Positions 36,701-46,463 of a DNA stretch of 64,000 nucleotides are shown here, piece after piece. The translations under genes and the position numbers were made by a program. Within the stretch, counting starts at the first letter, position 1. Every line of letters starts with the position of its first letter. This DNA is from Gigaspora rosea (Eukaryota; Glomeromycota; Glomeromycetes; Diversisporales; Gigasporaceae), in assembly GCA_003550325.1 (NCBI GenBank), contig QKWP01001151.1, positions 62,001 through 126,000 on the forward strand. The letters run 5' to 3'. The notes below the pieces were generated by a model. It saw only the letters and a program-made list of their open reading frames with translations, was not told the origin of the DNA and did no database searches.

Positions 36701-37075
36701 ATTATGCTTTAATTGTATTAAAATTATATACCAAAGTTTATTATTTGAGTTACATGAAGCCTGAACTAAAAATTTAAAATTACATCATTGTGAAGATCTA
36801 TTTCAAATTTTTAAGCTAGAACCAGAAGTGCCTTCTCGACTGCAAACTATTGTTCTTTTGTGAATTTGTCCTGCTGCATTTTTTTTATATTTTTCTAAAC
36901 GAACTTGAAAACCTTGCTGTTTTGTATAACTTTTAACTACTATAACAAAAGCTTCATGTGAGGTATAAGAATTGCCTTCTTTAAGTTCTATTTGACTTTC
37001 TAAAGATTGTTCAAAACTATATGAACTATAATTAGAACTTTCAGAAGCTGTTGAATTATAATTTTCTTGTGCCAT
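33786..37075 (-). pseudogene. FAR1-MULE-SWIM transposase with RTC4-like C-terminal domain, decayed
   Basis: From ATG 37075: a FAR1-type DNA-binding region with a Ser-rich start and 'SHEAFVIVVKSYTKQQGF' then 'TIVCSREG' (to about 36810). MULE catalytic core at 36357-36028: 'YDIVVFDNTYKTNRLKM', 'GVNNYGQSICFARTLML', 'FFTDEDSAIIK', 'HVLYLRHLLKN'. 'TTTQRGESMNNLMKGY' (near 35810). SWIM zinc finger with C-x-C...C-x-H, 'CSCYFTIFSGIICKHIF' (about 35390-35330). The last third resembles Rtc4: 'CPFCADLLPNPLPEKI' (near 34640), 'FCEIHQAET', 'YLQEVLVPETALRLI' and a final 'DSADFGDYVHSE' before the TAA at 33786. Intron-like gaps with good borders occur at 34918-34990 and 34650-34718, and probably two more. In-frame stops (near 35325, 34770, 34290) and gaps between 36800 and 36360 mark it as non-functional. 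RTC4 is a telomere-capping-related protein in yeast; its role here is unknown. Confidence 0.65.
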
Positions 37076-37231
37076 AGTTTTACACGTAAAAATAAATGCG
37101 TATTAGTATGATATAATTTTATATAAATACTTATAAATTGACCAATCACAACTATTTTATAATAATCACATGATAGACATAGGTTAAGACTCTGTACCCC
37201 AGGGTATAGGTTAAGTTTTCCCTATAATATC

Positions 37232-38750
37232 ATGTAAACATTACATGATTCGACCAATCAGAATTAGTAATTCTTTGTACTATCCAGGAAAAACATATAG
37301 CACCTCAGAGATTTTAATTATATGTGAAGTTAATTTTTTTTAAAGCAATACATATTGTGCAATTTCACTATTAGAAACAAACTGGATTAAATTAAATATT
37401 ACATAAATTTGATACCAATTGGTTAAGATTTTAAAAAGTTTTATACCAATTGGCTAAGATTTTAAAAAGTTTTATTAGAAGTATTTTTTATTTACTATAT
37501 AAAAATTTAATATACTATATAGATCATATAAAAAATAATCTACATACACCCTACCCTTAAGTTAATCTGTAAGCATTGTCTAAAATATGCCAAAAATTTT
37601 TGCTGCTTCTTCATTAAATTACTTATTTAGCAGGAAAGTATAAAATAATTTGTTTAAGTATCTGAAAACAATGTATGCACTTCTTATTAGTTTATTGTTC
37701 TGCTGATTGGCCGATAAACAATCTTTTATTCAAGTCAAGTCAGTTAATATTATTTATTAAATGAAATATTTGATTAATTTATTATAGTGCTCATACTCAA
37801 ATAACTCTTTATCCGAAAGGTTGTAATCTTAAGCAAAATCTAATACCGGTTTTATATTCTATTCAAATAAAGAATAACGGTTATATTCAGATAAGATAAT
37901 GCATCAATCAAATAAAGTAACTCTATATTGATAAATTGATTTATGCATGAAATTTGTACTTTGTACATTCTATTCTAACTTATGTATTCGCCAGATATCT
38001 TTTTTGTGTATCAAAATTTTGAAATTGGAATATCAAAATATGATTTACAAATTTTAATTCTGAAACCCCTTATTATTATAATGTTCTGCATTATTTTTGA
38101 ATTTATGTTAATTCTCAATTAGCATGTGTTATTCATAGTGTTGGCAGTAGAATTACTAAATAAGATAGCTGCACAACACAGTCATGCTAAAACTAGTAAT
38201 GAAATAACGATTTTGTAATATACTTTTACTGCATTTTCGCATATGATTTTACGTAAATTAAGCTTAATTAAGAAATTATTTTAAATAATTCTCATGAGCG
38301 TTAACATGGTTATCATATAGTAATATAGTAATTGATTTAATTCAGAAAAAAGCAAATAAATTTTTACATATAGTATGTTGTTACTAGTGCTCCAGAAACC
38401 TGATCTAAAATTTCGGGTCGAGTCAGGTTCAGGTTAGAAAATTTTGACACAAAAGTTTTGGGTCGGGTTAAGAATTAACCGACCTGAAATTTTTTATATA
38501 ATTTAGTCTTTTTTCTTTAGAATACTCATCGCCATGGCAATGCATCACCACTCCATGATCGACCAATCAGAATGCAGAATCAGGTATAATGTGAAATCAA
38601 AGTGAACCAACTTTTTTTAAAAAAATAAAAATAGCTTTTAACTTAAAATTTTGACTATAAAACTACATTTTTTTCTTAACAAAACACATTCCTTGCGAAG
38701 TTTTTGGGTCAGAAGGGTCTTCTAACTATTGCATCTACCAAACCCTAACC
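37232..38750. other. AT-rich stretch with a short tandem duplication and MITE traces
   Basis: 'TACCAATTGGYTAAGATTTT' is duplicated in tandem at 37411-37472. GGGTCGAGTCAGGTT / GGGTCGGGTTAAG blocks (38418-38480) look like part of a hAT-like MITE. A copy of the shared TCTTAACAAAA core lies at 38674-38702. No gene. Confidence 0.45.
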
Positions 38751-38939
38751 TAATACAGTCTGATCTCTCTATAATCACTGTCTATATAGTCACACCTCTA
38801 TTTAAGTACCCAATATTGTGCAATGGACCTAAATCAACCCCTTCTAGGGCACGAATTTGTGTCAATATTTATAGGGTTGTGCGTTTGGGTTTAATATGAG
38901 AACCTTTAAATTTTTAAAGGTCCTATACTTACCACCTCA

Positions 38940-39450
38940 AAATATTACCCCAAATTTATTTAAAAATATTCTTCAAAATTCTTACTCTCCACTCCCCACC
39001 CACCTTACTTTTGAAAAATTTGTACTTGGACCACTGACTCTGAAATTTTTTCAAACTCTGACCAAAAATAAAGGTTAGATTTTATGTTCCTGTGAAAATG
39101 GTTGGATTGCACAAAAATTTAAACTCTGATGGCCTGGGTTCAGATTGGGTTTATTTGAACCAAGATCAGATTCAAATAAACCAAGGCAGGTTCAATTGAT
39201 CCAAATCAGCTTCATTTAAAGCAAAATTAGGTTTATTTAAAGCAAAATCAGGTTTAATTGAGCCAAAATCAGGTTCAAATGAACCAAGATTGGGTTCAAG
39301 AACCAAGATCAGGTTCAATTAAACAAAGATCAGGTTCAAATAAACCAGGACTGTGTTCATTTGAACCAAGACCAAGCTCAAAAACCAAGTCAGGTCCAAC
39401 AAACCAGGATTGGTTTATTTCAACCAAAATCAGGTTTATTTAAACCCAAA
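38940..39450. repeat. Duplicated unit 1 with palindromic GGTTCAAATGAACC minisatellite
   Basis: A unique-like head (38940-39120, 'CCACTGACTCTGAAATTTTT', 'GGTTAGATTTTATGTTCC') is followed by about 15 copies of a roughly 20-bp unit of the type ACCAAGATCAGGTTCAAATG. Most copies contain a GGTTCAAATGAACC-like palindrome. The whole head-plus-array is repeated at 40798-41190. The Gln/Asn/Ser-rich plus frame is a translation of the minisatellite. Confidence 0.75.
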
Positions 39451-39504
39451 TAAAAAAAATTAGAAACTTTAACCTGGGGCAACACCCAGGCCCTAACACT
39501 AGTT

Positions 39505-39672
39505 AATACATTAAAATGCAGTTTTTCATCACTATTTAAAATTCTGTGCCTCAATTTATATAATAATTTTAATAAAGATCCCTGTTTTGCAAGGGCCTTT
39601 AATAAAATTATTATATAAATTGAATTGTAGAATTTTTAAATAGTAACAGAAAATTGTGTTTTAATGCATTGT
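39505..39672. mobile_element. Short foldback element (about 168 bp)
   Basis: Arms of about 75 bp: 'AATACATTAAAATGCAG' to 'AATTTTAATAAAG', with the complement 'CCTTTAATAAAATT' to 'TTTTAATGCATT', around the 6-nt loop TTTTGC. A near-perfect hairpin. No frame. Confidence 0.75.
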
Positions 39673-39752
39673 TCTTTAAGAATTCTTTAAAATTTTTAGA
39701 GGTCCTTATGTAAAAATATTTTTTAAAATTCTTAGCCACTACCTCCCCATCC

Positions 39753-40797
39753 TATAGTTGGTAGTAGAATTAATTTTACAAATTAATACGGTTACGGCAT
39801 TGCCGTATTTTTTGCCATAATTGCTGAGCCGTAATGCCGTAATGCCATAAAGCCATAATGCCGTAACGTCGTAATGCCGTAATGCCGTAATGCCATAATG
39901 CCATAATGCCGTAATGCAGGAATACTATCTGCTATAATACCGTTTGTTAAAATGCTGTACTGCATTATGGTTTCATTTAAACAATATACTATTAAATTTG
40001 AAATAAGTCGACTTCATTGATTTAATACATGAAAAAAGGGGTTTGTAGGTCTAGGTACTTAAACATCGTGATTTATTTTTTGGCCAATTAGACCAGTCTA
40101 TAAGTCAATCATTGTTTGAGAACGTCTTTAGCGAGCTAATTGATTGGAATGACATCATTGTTAACAGTATTTATGGCTTATATAAGATGATACATAGTGT
40201 TTTAAAATTGATTATAACTATTGTATTCTGCTTAATGATGCCGGACGCAACTCACGTGACCAGACGCAACTGTTCACATGACCCTTAAAAACATATGGTT
40301 GAGTTGCGTCATGCGTCATGTGTTAGTGACACAACTTATGGATTCGTCAGGTTGCATAAGGTTTCGTCAGAATTCATTAGTTGTGTCAAGCATCTATAAT
40401 TCTGCTACAGAATACACTTTAAATAACTTTTATGTTTACTGATTAATTAATGTAAATGAGTGTATGGCAAATAACAACATATTAATTAGTTTCCGGTTTG
40501 GAGTAACTGGGTGTCATGTAATTACCTAATTATAATATCATAATATTATACTGCAGTTACGGTATCGCATTATTACAATATCAGATATTGTGTTATTGCG
40601 GCATTACGGCATTACAAAATTGCTGCATTGCAGCATTACGACATTACGGCATTGTGGCATTACAGCATTACGACATTATGACATTACGGCATTACGGCAT
40701 ATAATTTTTACGGCAATTAGATTCTGTGCCATAATTAATTCTACCACTGGTAAAATGCCGTAATTGCCGTAATTCAGTAATTCTACCACCAACTATA
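39753..40797. mobile_element. TIR element with inverted TGCCGTAA minisatellites (1045 bp)
   Basis: Ends TATAGTTGGTAGTAGAATTA and its complement, flanked by a near-perfect 8-bp duplication CCCCATCC / CCCTATCC (39745-39752, 40798-40805). Next to each end is an array of about 9-bp units (TAATGCCG / CGGCATTA) in opposite orientation, about 12-15 units per side. The centre has inverted GACGCAACTC blocks (40244-40316). The insertion splits a copy of the 38940-type unit, which confirms its limits. Probably hAT-like and non-autonomous. Confidence 0.75.
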
Positions 40798-41190
40798 CCC
40801 TATCCACCCACCCACCCTTAAAAAAAATTCTTATCTGGATCACTGACCAGAAATTTTTCAAACTCCAATCAAAAAAGAGGTCAGATTTTGTATTTCTATG
40901 AAATAGTTGATTATACAAAAATTCAAACTCCAACAGATTGGGTTCAGCTTAGGTTCATTGAACCAAGATCAGGTTCAAATGACCAAAATCGGTTCCGAAA
41001 CCAGAATCAGGTTCAAATGAACCAAAATTATATTCAGGAACCAGGATCAGGTTCAAATGAACTGAGACTCAGTTCAAATAAGCCACGTTGGGTTCTTTTG
41101 AACCAAATCGTTCGTGTTTATTAAACAAAGATCAAATTCTCTTGAACAAAGATTGGGTTCAAATGAACTAATGGATTATCTAATCTAATT
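40798..41190. repeat. Duplicated unit 2 with GGTTCAAATGAACC minisatellite
   Basis: Continues the unit interrupted at 39752: 'CACCCACCCACCC', 'GGATCACTGACC', 'AGGTCAGATTTTGT', then about 11 units of the ACCAAGATCAGGTTCAAATG type. It matches 38985-39450 in order. Confidence 0.7.
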
Positions 41191-42058
41191 AATCAGGCAG
41201 ACATTTAGGTCCGCAAATCATATGACATTTCTAGATCTTTCTGTGAATTAATGCATGGATCTTTGGAATTACTTACTTTTGATCACGTGGATCATGTGAT
41301 TATGCTGCAGCATAATTTTCAATGTTACACCAGATTTCTCCTTTTTTTGCCTTGTAATACTTTGTAATATCTAGATTCTTTAAGATTTCCCAGTAATTAC
41401 TGTTTTTATAGCCCTGCCACAATATAAACACATCCGATGTCTGAAGCAAGTTCCTCACTAATATTCAAGTGAGCGTCCATTGAATATGATGATAAAAAAT
41501 AAAAAGTTTAATTTTGATTAATATAATCTGATTTTCCGATTTCCCGATTTCCCATTTTATATATATGATAAAAATTGCTTGATTACACCTTTTTGAAATT
41601 AGCTGTAATATATTATCATATTTATATATATTTATATATTAGAAAAATTTAGCAAAATTACAAGATTTTGTAAAGTTGAAAGACATTTTAATTCAATTAT
41701 TTTTTAAAAGGGATATTTGTGCTCCAAATGTACTAATAATAAATTCTACCTGAAGTTAGATTAGGATTAGGGTTAGGATCAAGCTCAGTACAAAATTGCG
41801 AGAGAATTATTTTTTGTTAGAAGTACAACAGGGGTTGCCTAGAAATTTTGAGATATAAGAAAATGGTGGGCACAAAGTGCTGGCGCACTGACTAGTCTAG
41901 TCCTGTTAAAAAACCTGAAAATTATAAAACTATTGTTACAATTTTAACAACAATTACATTTATTCGCGGTTATAAATATGCTTGCATAATATTTAATACA
42001 TAATAATGGCCAAAATTATTAACTATTATTAATTATTAATTTTTTAAAAACTCGAAGG
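41191..42058. other. AT-rich stretch downstream of the microexon gene
   Basis: Holds an inverted copy of the shared core (41791-41823) next to TTAGGATTAGGGTTAGG (41761-41777). The 3' UTR of the microexon gene probably starts at 42058. Nothing else is recognised. Confidence 0.4.
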
Positions 42059-44275
42059 TCACATTACTAGTTGTCGCCTAATAATTTAATTTGTATAAAA
42101 TGGTTTAGAGAAGTTATTATAAATTTTTAACATAAAATTTGGTTTACCTAAGGACTAAAAAATATGATTAAGAATTTATTAGTTTGCAAATTATTATAAA
42201 ATTCGAGATTTAAAAATTAATTTATACTTACTATCTAATAATTTAATGTAATAAAATATTTAATTATAAATTGATATAAAATTTTTTGATCTAAATTATT
42301 TGTACCTACCGTTGCCGCCTAATATTTTAATTTAATTAATTGTTTAGAAAAGTTTAATAAAGTTTTAACTCATAAATTTGTTTTATACTTACTCAAGACT
42401 AAAAAATATGATTAAGATTTTTTATTAATTTGCAAATTATTATAAAATTCGAGATTTAAAAATTAATTCTATACTTACTTCCTAGTAATTTAATTAGAAA
42501 TGTTTTATTCACAAATTATTTAATTATAAATCATTAAAATTTTAATATAAAATTGATTTTATACTTACCATGACGTTCTAACAATTTTATTAGAAAAGTT
42601 ATATTTCATCGCAAAAAAATCGCAAAAAAAATTATTTAATACAAATTATTCATAAGGTTTTAATATAGATTTATACTTACCATTATCGACCACTAATAAT
42701 TTAATTTATAGATAATTAGAAAAGTTAAACGTATTTATTTATAAAAAAATAATATTCACGATATATTTACCAACTAATAATTTTATACGTTTATAATAAA
42801 TTAATAAAGATTTTAAATTATATTATACGCAAACTATTATAAAATAAAATAATATATTTACAAGCTAATATTTTTATTTATATAATAAATTAAAAAGGGT
42901 TTGCTTAATTATAAATTATTATAAACTTTACTTTTAATAAATTAATTGTAAACTTACGTGCTAACAATTTAATTAGAAAATTTTTATTTAACCGCAAATT
43001 ATTTAATTATAAATTAATAAATTTTAATATAAAAATTGATTTTATACTTACAATAATTATTGTAGCCTAAATGATAACGTATAATTAGTTAGTAAAGTTT
43101 ACATATTTGTTTATAAAAAATAATATACACGAAAAATTAACAAACTAATAATTTTTTTATATGATGAAATAAAAAAGGTTTTATACGCAAACTATTATAA
43201 AATAATACACTTACTAGCTAATATTTTATTTATATGTAATAAAATTAAAAAGGGTTTATTTAATTATAAATTATTAAAAAATTTACTTTTAATCAATTAA
43301 TTGTATACTTACGTGCTAACAATTTAATTAGAAAATTTTTATTTAATCGAAAATTATTTAATTATAAATCACTAACAAGATTTTATATAAAAATTGATTT
43401 TATACTTACAATATCCAGAGTAATATACTAACAATTTAATACATAAATAATTAATTTTATTAATTAGAGAAGTTTATTTGATTATAAATAATTGTAAGAT
43501 TTCAATATAAAATTAAATTTACATCTTTTATCTAGTATATAATTTAATTATATAAATCATTAATTTTAATTCTGTAGTATAATATACAATAATTTGTTAA
43601 TTTAAATTTTACTTTCATACTTACAGTCTAATAATTTAATTCATACATGTATATTTGATTAAAAAATCATTCGCCGTAATTATAAAATTTTGATAAAATA
43701 TTTATACTTACGATCTAAATTTGAGTAATTTAATTTATATATAATTAATTATAATTTCATTTTTCGTATATACATATTAATTTATACTCACGAATTCCTG
43801 TAATAATCAATACGCATAATAATTGATTAGAAAAATAACGATAATTGATTATCATTAAGTTCAGATTTATTTATATATACGTACCACCTGATAATTTAAG
43901 TTATTAAAGAACTGATTTAATTATAGGTCATTAAATAATTATAAATTTTTAATTTAAACCTTTGATTTTATACTCACGGCCTATATAATGAGTTTATATT
44001 TTTAATATAAATTATTAGAAAATTTAAATTAGAAATTATTTTTATACTCACGATCTAATAATTTTAATTTATATATCGATATAATTATAGAAATTTATTT
44101 AATTAATCACAAAAAACTTCATTTTTGATAAATTCATGAGATGACAACTCATATTAAAATATTATATACCATGACGCTTGCTCAGATACTCAATAGGCAT
44201 GGCAAGAGCGGGATTAATGATGATTGCAATGAAGGATAAAGCAATAATGAAGATTAAGTAAAAATTTGACACCAT
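42059..44275 (-). CDS. Microexon gene encoding a small secreted peptide (about 24 exons)
   Basis: Exon 1 (44275-44170) starts at the ATG that opens a signal peptide: hydrophobic residues 5-22, likely cut after A-L-A (residue 25), then MPIEYLSKRH. I prefer this ATG to earlier in-frame ones because they have no signal sequence. It ends in phase 1 at donor GTATAT. Then follow microexons, all in phase 1 and flanked by TAG/CAG and mostly GTAAGT or GTGAGT: ATC 44052, GCC 43978, GTG 43885, GAATTC 43792, ATC 43712, ACT 43625, ATAAAAGAT 43523, 18 nt at 43410, CAC 43313, CTA 43215, TTT 43142, 15 nt at 43052, CAC 42958, CTT 42862, TTG 42771, 12 nt at 42681, AACGTCATG 42569, GAA 42479, TCTTGA 42393, GCGGCAACG 42310, ATA 42232, TCCTTAG 42148, then a last exon with a stop at 42067 or 42059 (positions are lower bounds). 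Introns are 70-115 nt. The joined mature peptide reads DRRGIHHYKR, LYYSGYSPICYNNYSPF, VVDNERHGILSGNDIL: hydrophilic, with KR/RR sites that a Kex2-like protease could cut. The family is unrecognised; an effector or pheromone-like role is inference. The TTT exon has a weak donor (GTTAAT). Confidence 0.7.
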
Positions 44276-44720
44276 TCTTTGAGATTCGAAATATGAAAAT
44301 AAAACTGTAAGGAAAAGGGGTTTTAAATATGAAATAAACTTGTAAGGAAAAAGAGAGAAAAAGGTTGAAGCGTTAGATCGAAATATGAAAATAAACCACA
44401 AGGAAAAAATGAAAGAAAGGTTTAAGCGTTGGCCATTTATACATTTCTTAGATATATAAATGAATATAGCATGCTTTATTGCACTATTATAATGCCTTCG
44501 CTCCAATATGCAAACTTTCTTTAAACGCATAATTAATTACTTTGCATTGCTGAACTTAATTCAGGGTTACAACGAAATATAGTATACGCTGCTATTTAAT
44601 GTGCCACTGCCCATTGTCTATAATATCTTTCTTGATACATCAAAACTATTAGTATGAATATTTTTAGTCGATACCTTTAACAATAGACTTCACAGGTAGA
44701 ACAATAAATCTTTTCGATAA
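44276..44720 (-). promoter_or_regulatory. Upstream region of the microexon gene with a duplicated pyrimidine-rich tract
   Basis: Two tandem copies of 'CGAAATATGAAAATAAA', 'AAGGAAAAA' and 'AAGCGTT' (plus strand, 44285-44420) give a pyrimidine-rich leader on the coding strand. A TATA-like ATTTATATATC (minus) lies near 44450, about 180 bp before the ATG. No transcript data. Confidence 0.35.
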
Positions 44721-44721
44721 G

Positions 44722-44993
44722 TGGAGGTGAGTCAATAAAAACACACATTTTTTCATATCTTTTTTAATGAAATTTTTTATAATTTTTAAACAAATATAAT
44801 TTAGTGAAAATTTAATCAAATTTGGTAAAAATTTTTTAAATAAATTTTACAAGTTTTTAAAATTGATTTAAAAAAAAAAACAAAAAAAAACCTATTAAAT
44901 TTGATCATTTTTTAGTTAAATCTTTTCTGTTTAAAGTTTTAAAAGGATTTACATATAAAATATATGGTGCATTTCTACTGACTCATCCCCAAA
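44722..44993. mobile_element. MITE with GGTGAGTCAA ends
   Basis: Starts GGAGGTGAGTCAATAAAAAC and ends with the complement-like TTTCTACTGACTCATCCCC. The right end matches the arm at 2890-2910. The interior is A/T runs. Target duplication not determined. Confidence 0.5.
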
Positions 44994-45374
44994 TATTCTT
45001 TCAAAGTTGTCGGTGTTAACAACGGGTCCGTATTATTTTACCGACAATCACTTCATAGACACCCACCACATTCCAACTACAATTATTCACCGACAAGTTC
45101 ATTTACTTATTGAATGGCCGCATTTAAATGTTCCATTTTATCGCTGCTTACATTATTTCGTAGTTTTAAGGCCGCATCTATTTATTACATAATTAATGAT
45201 AAAGTATAACGTAGTGCACGTTATTGTCATAATTATTAAGTAATGCAAGCAATAATAGTTAAGAGGACAGAAACCAGAGCTATCGGATTTTAATAGCATC
45301 TAAAATAACGCTATTTTTTTTTTTTTTTTGAAAAGTTACTAACATATTGTTTTGTGCTAGGCTCTGAACATGAA
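44994..45374. other. Short stretch with CACTTCATAGACA-type repeat
   Basis: 45036-45080 resembles 10730-10760 ('AATCACTTCATAGACA'). The plus frame 45007-45192 translates this repeat. A T18 run at 45311-45329 could be the complement of a retroposon tail. Confidence 0.35.
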
Positions 45375-45376
45375 TA

Positions 45377-45541
45377 GAGTGTCCAAAGTACTGCGATGTA
45401 TATTCTGCTCACTCTAAAAATATTTTTTTACATTGTAATTTGATTTTAAAATGATTTAAATCACATGTTTCTTATAAGAACAATGTAAAAAAATTATTAT
45501 TAGCATGAGCAGAATTATGCACCGTAGTACCCTGGACACTC
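45377..45541. mobile_element. Mariner-like MITE (165 bp, TA target)
   Basis: TIRs GAGTGTCCAAAGTACTGCG and the complement of GAGTGTCCAGGGTACTACG, continuing into inverted TTCTGCTCA and TTTTTTTACATTGT. Flanked by TA on both sides (45375-45376, 45542-45543), as for Tc1/mariner-type elements. No frame. Confidence 0.75.
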
Positions 45542-45858
45542 TAAACTGAACGATTGCTTTTGTTCTTAAATTGATAAACTCGGATGAATTCTTTAAATTG
45601 ATAAAGACAGGGATGACTGTATTAAGCAATATTAAGCAATGTGGGGCTAATGGCATTTGATTTGTTAGATAGTTTCGATTGGCTAGTTTACGATTTAGCG
45701 CAACACAAGTAGTAATGATCAAAAAAAAATTTTTTTCTATTATATAATTGGATTGAGTCGGTGTTAAATATGTATTATTATTAAGTTATAATGCAATAAG
45801 AATATATATATATCTATTTTTTATTATATTTATTTAAAATTTTTTTATTTTAAATGAA

Positions 45859-46460
45859 CCCTATAAGAAAAATGGACCGTAAGGGTACGGGTTGGCGGCG
45901 TAAAGGCACGGGTTTTGGTGGCACGGATTATACCCGTATTTAGTACGTAGGAGGCTTGAATTGGCACGGATTTTTGGCCCGTGGTGGACCGTATGCCCGT
46001 ACAAATTGGACCGTTAATGGCTCGGGTTTTGCAACACTTTACTAGTCCAAATAAGGTTTTGGCCGGGTAATTAACGTGAATTAACGTGTGATAAAAAAAA
46101 AAAAAATACATACAAGTAGAATACATAAATTTATATCAACAATCAATACAATATGAAAAACTAACTGCACATGGTATTTTTTTGTTAAGACTTTCATTAG
46201 TGTCAATTTTTTTTTAAAAAAATCGTATATTGATCTTTCGCTCTTCGTGAAACGAGCCAATACGTACCACCTTCGACACGTATCATTCCGTGAAATGAAG
46301 GTGCCATTACGTATGACGTGACATAACGTGCCACCTTCTCCGTACCACTTTTCACCGTGATATTCTGTCAACTCCTCCCATACGTACCACTCCGACCATA
46401 CCATTCCGTGGATTCCAGACATCAACCCGTACCACACCCCGGACCATTTTTTTTATAGGG
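45859..46460. mobile_element. CCCTATA-terminus MITE, copy 3 (602 bp)
   Basis: Same ends and internal order as 11246-11893 but about 46 bp shorter, with the inner core region reduced. Flanked by the 3-bp duplication GAA (45856-45858, 46461-46463). More diverged than copies 1 and 2, so older or from another lineage. Confidence 0.85.
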
Positions 46461-46463
46461 GAA

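Larger units (their letters stand above)
32438..37222 (-). mobile_element. MULE (Mutator-like) transposon, FAR1 type, about 4.8 kb
   Basis: Imperfect inverted ends share CTTAWCCTRTACCC and GGGGTA (left 32447 on, right complement before 37212). A 9-bp flanking repeat TATAATATT (32429-32437) / TATAATATC (37223-37231) is the duplication length expected for Mutator-like elements. It encodes the minus-strand transposase at 33786-37075 and carries a foldback element (32839-33088) in its 3' region. Several in-frame stops in the transposase suggest it is no longer autonomous. Confidence 0.75.

Noticed and set aside
38754-38880. Pogo/Tigger-like terminus (TA-CAGTCTGATCTCTCTATAATC-like start)
   Set aside because: Only one end could be seen; without a partner TIR the element cannot be delimited.
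39780-40720. CRISPR-like regular repeats
   Set aside because: Units are about 9 bp with no spacers; they are subterminal arrays of a TIR element in a eukaryotic context.
39258-41124. Gln/Asn/Ser-rich repeat proteins
   Set aside because: They are translations of the GGTTCAAATG minisatellite; both arrays contain frame breaks and a transposon insertion separates them.
44276-44530. N-terminal extension of the microexon gene to the ATG at 44530
   Set aside because: The extra residues have no signal peptide and lie in a duplicated pyrimidine-rich leader; the ATG at 44275 directly opens a secretion signal.
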